From the NCBI GenBank assembly GCA_002633005.1, contig NMRA01000441.1, positions 254,809 through 318,808 on the forward strand: a DNA stretch of 64,000 nucleotides, in the 5' to 3' direction. This document shows positions 63,863 to 64,000 of this stretch, piece by piece. Position numbers and translations under genes: made by a program. How positions within the stretch are numbered: position 1 is the first letter of the stretch; each line of letters opens with the position of its first letter. This DNA comes from Phoronis australis (taxonomy: Eukaryota > Phoronida > Phoronidae). The notes under the pieces were generated by a model. It had not been told where the DNA came from. It did not search any database and saw only the letters and a program-made list of their open reading frames with translations.

Positions 63863-64000
63863 CTCCTGTATCCTTGCTATTCCAGTCAACAGGGATATCT
63901 CTCCAGGGAACTTCTCCACTGCCTGCTTGTAGATGTCCACTGCAGCTAACGGCTGATCCAGTCTCACATAGACTTTGGCGAGATAGAGAAAGATATCTAC
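63863..64000 (-). CDS. TTC8: TTC8/BBS8 exon, first in window (partial at right edge)
   Basis: TTC8 (BBS8) is a TPR subunit of the BBSome, the coat complex that moves membrane proteins in and out of cilia. This exon encodes 46 residues: VDIFLYLAKVYVRLDQPLAA, VDIYKQAVEKFPGEISLLTG, IARIQE. The matching human stretch reads DTYLYLAKVYVSLDQPVTAL - FPGEVTLLCGIARIYEE. This is two TPR helices and the start of the next repeat. The donor is GTATGT, phase 0. Earlier exons lie beyond the right edge. Confidence 0.95.

Overview
This is a stretch of animal genome, AT-rich and mostly non-coding. It carries the 5' half of one split gene and the 3' half of another, both on the minus strand with GT-AG introns. 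The organism is probably a non-vertebrate metazoan, perhaps a marine deuterostome. The reasons are a single kindlin gene clearly alignable to vertebrate kindlins, many short inverted-repeat elements, and three places where two near-identical copies sit side by side around N's, as happens when a heterozygous wild genome is assembled. No species can be named from the sequence alone.

Layout, right to left in the direction of transcription. From 64000 down to 50063 lie the last six exons (about 257 residues) of TTC8/BBS8, the TPR subunit of the BBSome. One of these exons is present twice (61319-61458 and 63117-63256) because about 1.35 kb is duplicated across an N gap. From 45719 down to the left edge lie nine exons (about 510 residues) of a kindlin (FERMT family), covering F0, F1 with its loop, the first part of F2 and most of the inserted PH domain. 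The rest of F2 and all of F3 lie outside the window. Kindlin intron 1 is very long, about 31.9 kb (13671-45574). The two genes are about 4.3 kb apart in the same orientation.

The remaining sequence is intron or spacer with many small repeats. These include an 814-bp terminal-inverted-repeat element seen as a filled and an empty site, a three-copy family of about 105-bp hairpin elements, and a nested foldback element at 34921-36522 with a tRNA-like segment, twin palindromes and a long hairpin. There is also a two-copy family with GTGACAC-rich ends, remnants of LINE reverse transcriptase, a LINE 3' tail, and several minisatellites.

The two genes have separate jobs: integrin activation for kindlin and ciliary cargo transport for BBS8. 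Nothing in the sequence suggests that they act together. No convincing novel multi-gene system is present. The most interesting signals are repeat biology, assembly haplotypes and a few short ORFs too weak to call as genes.
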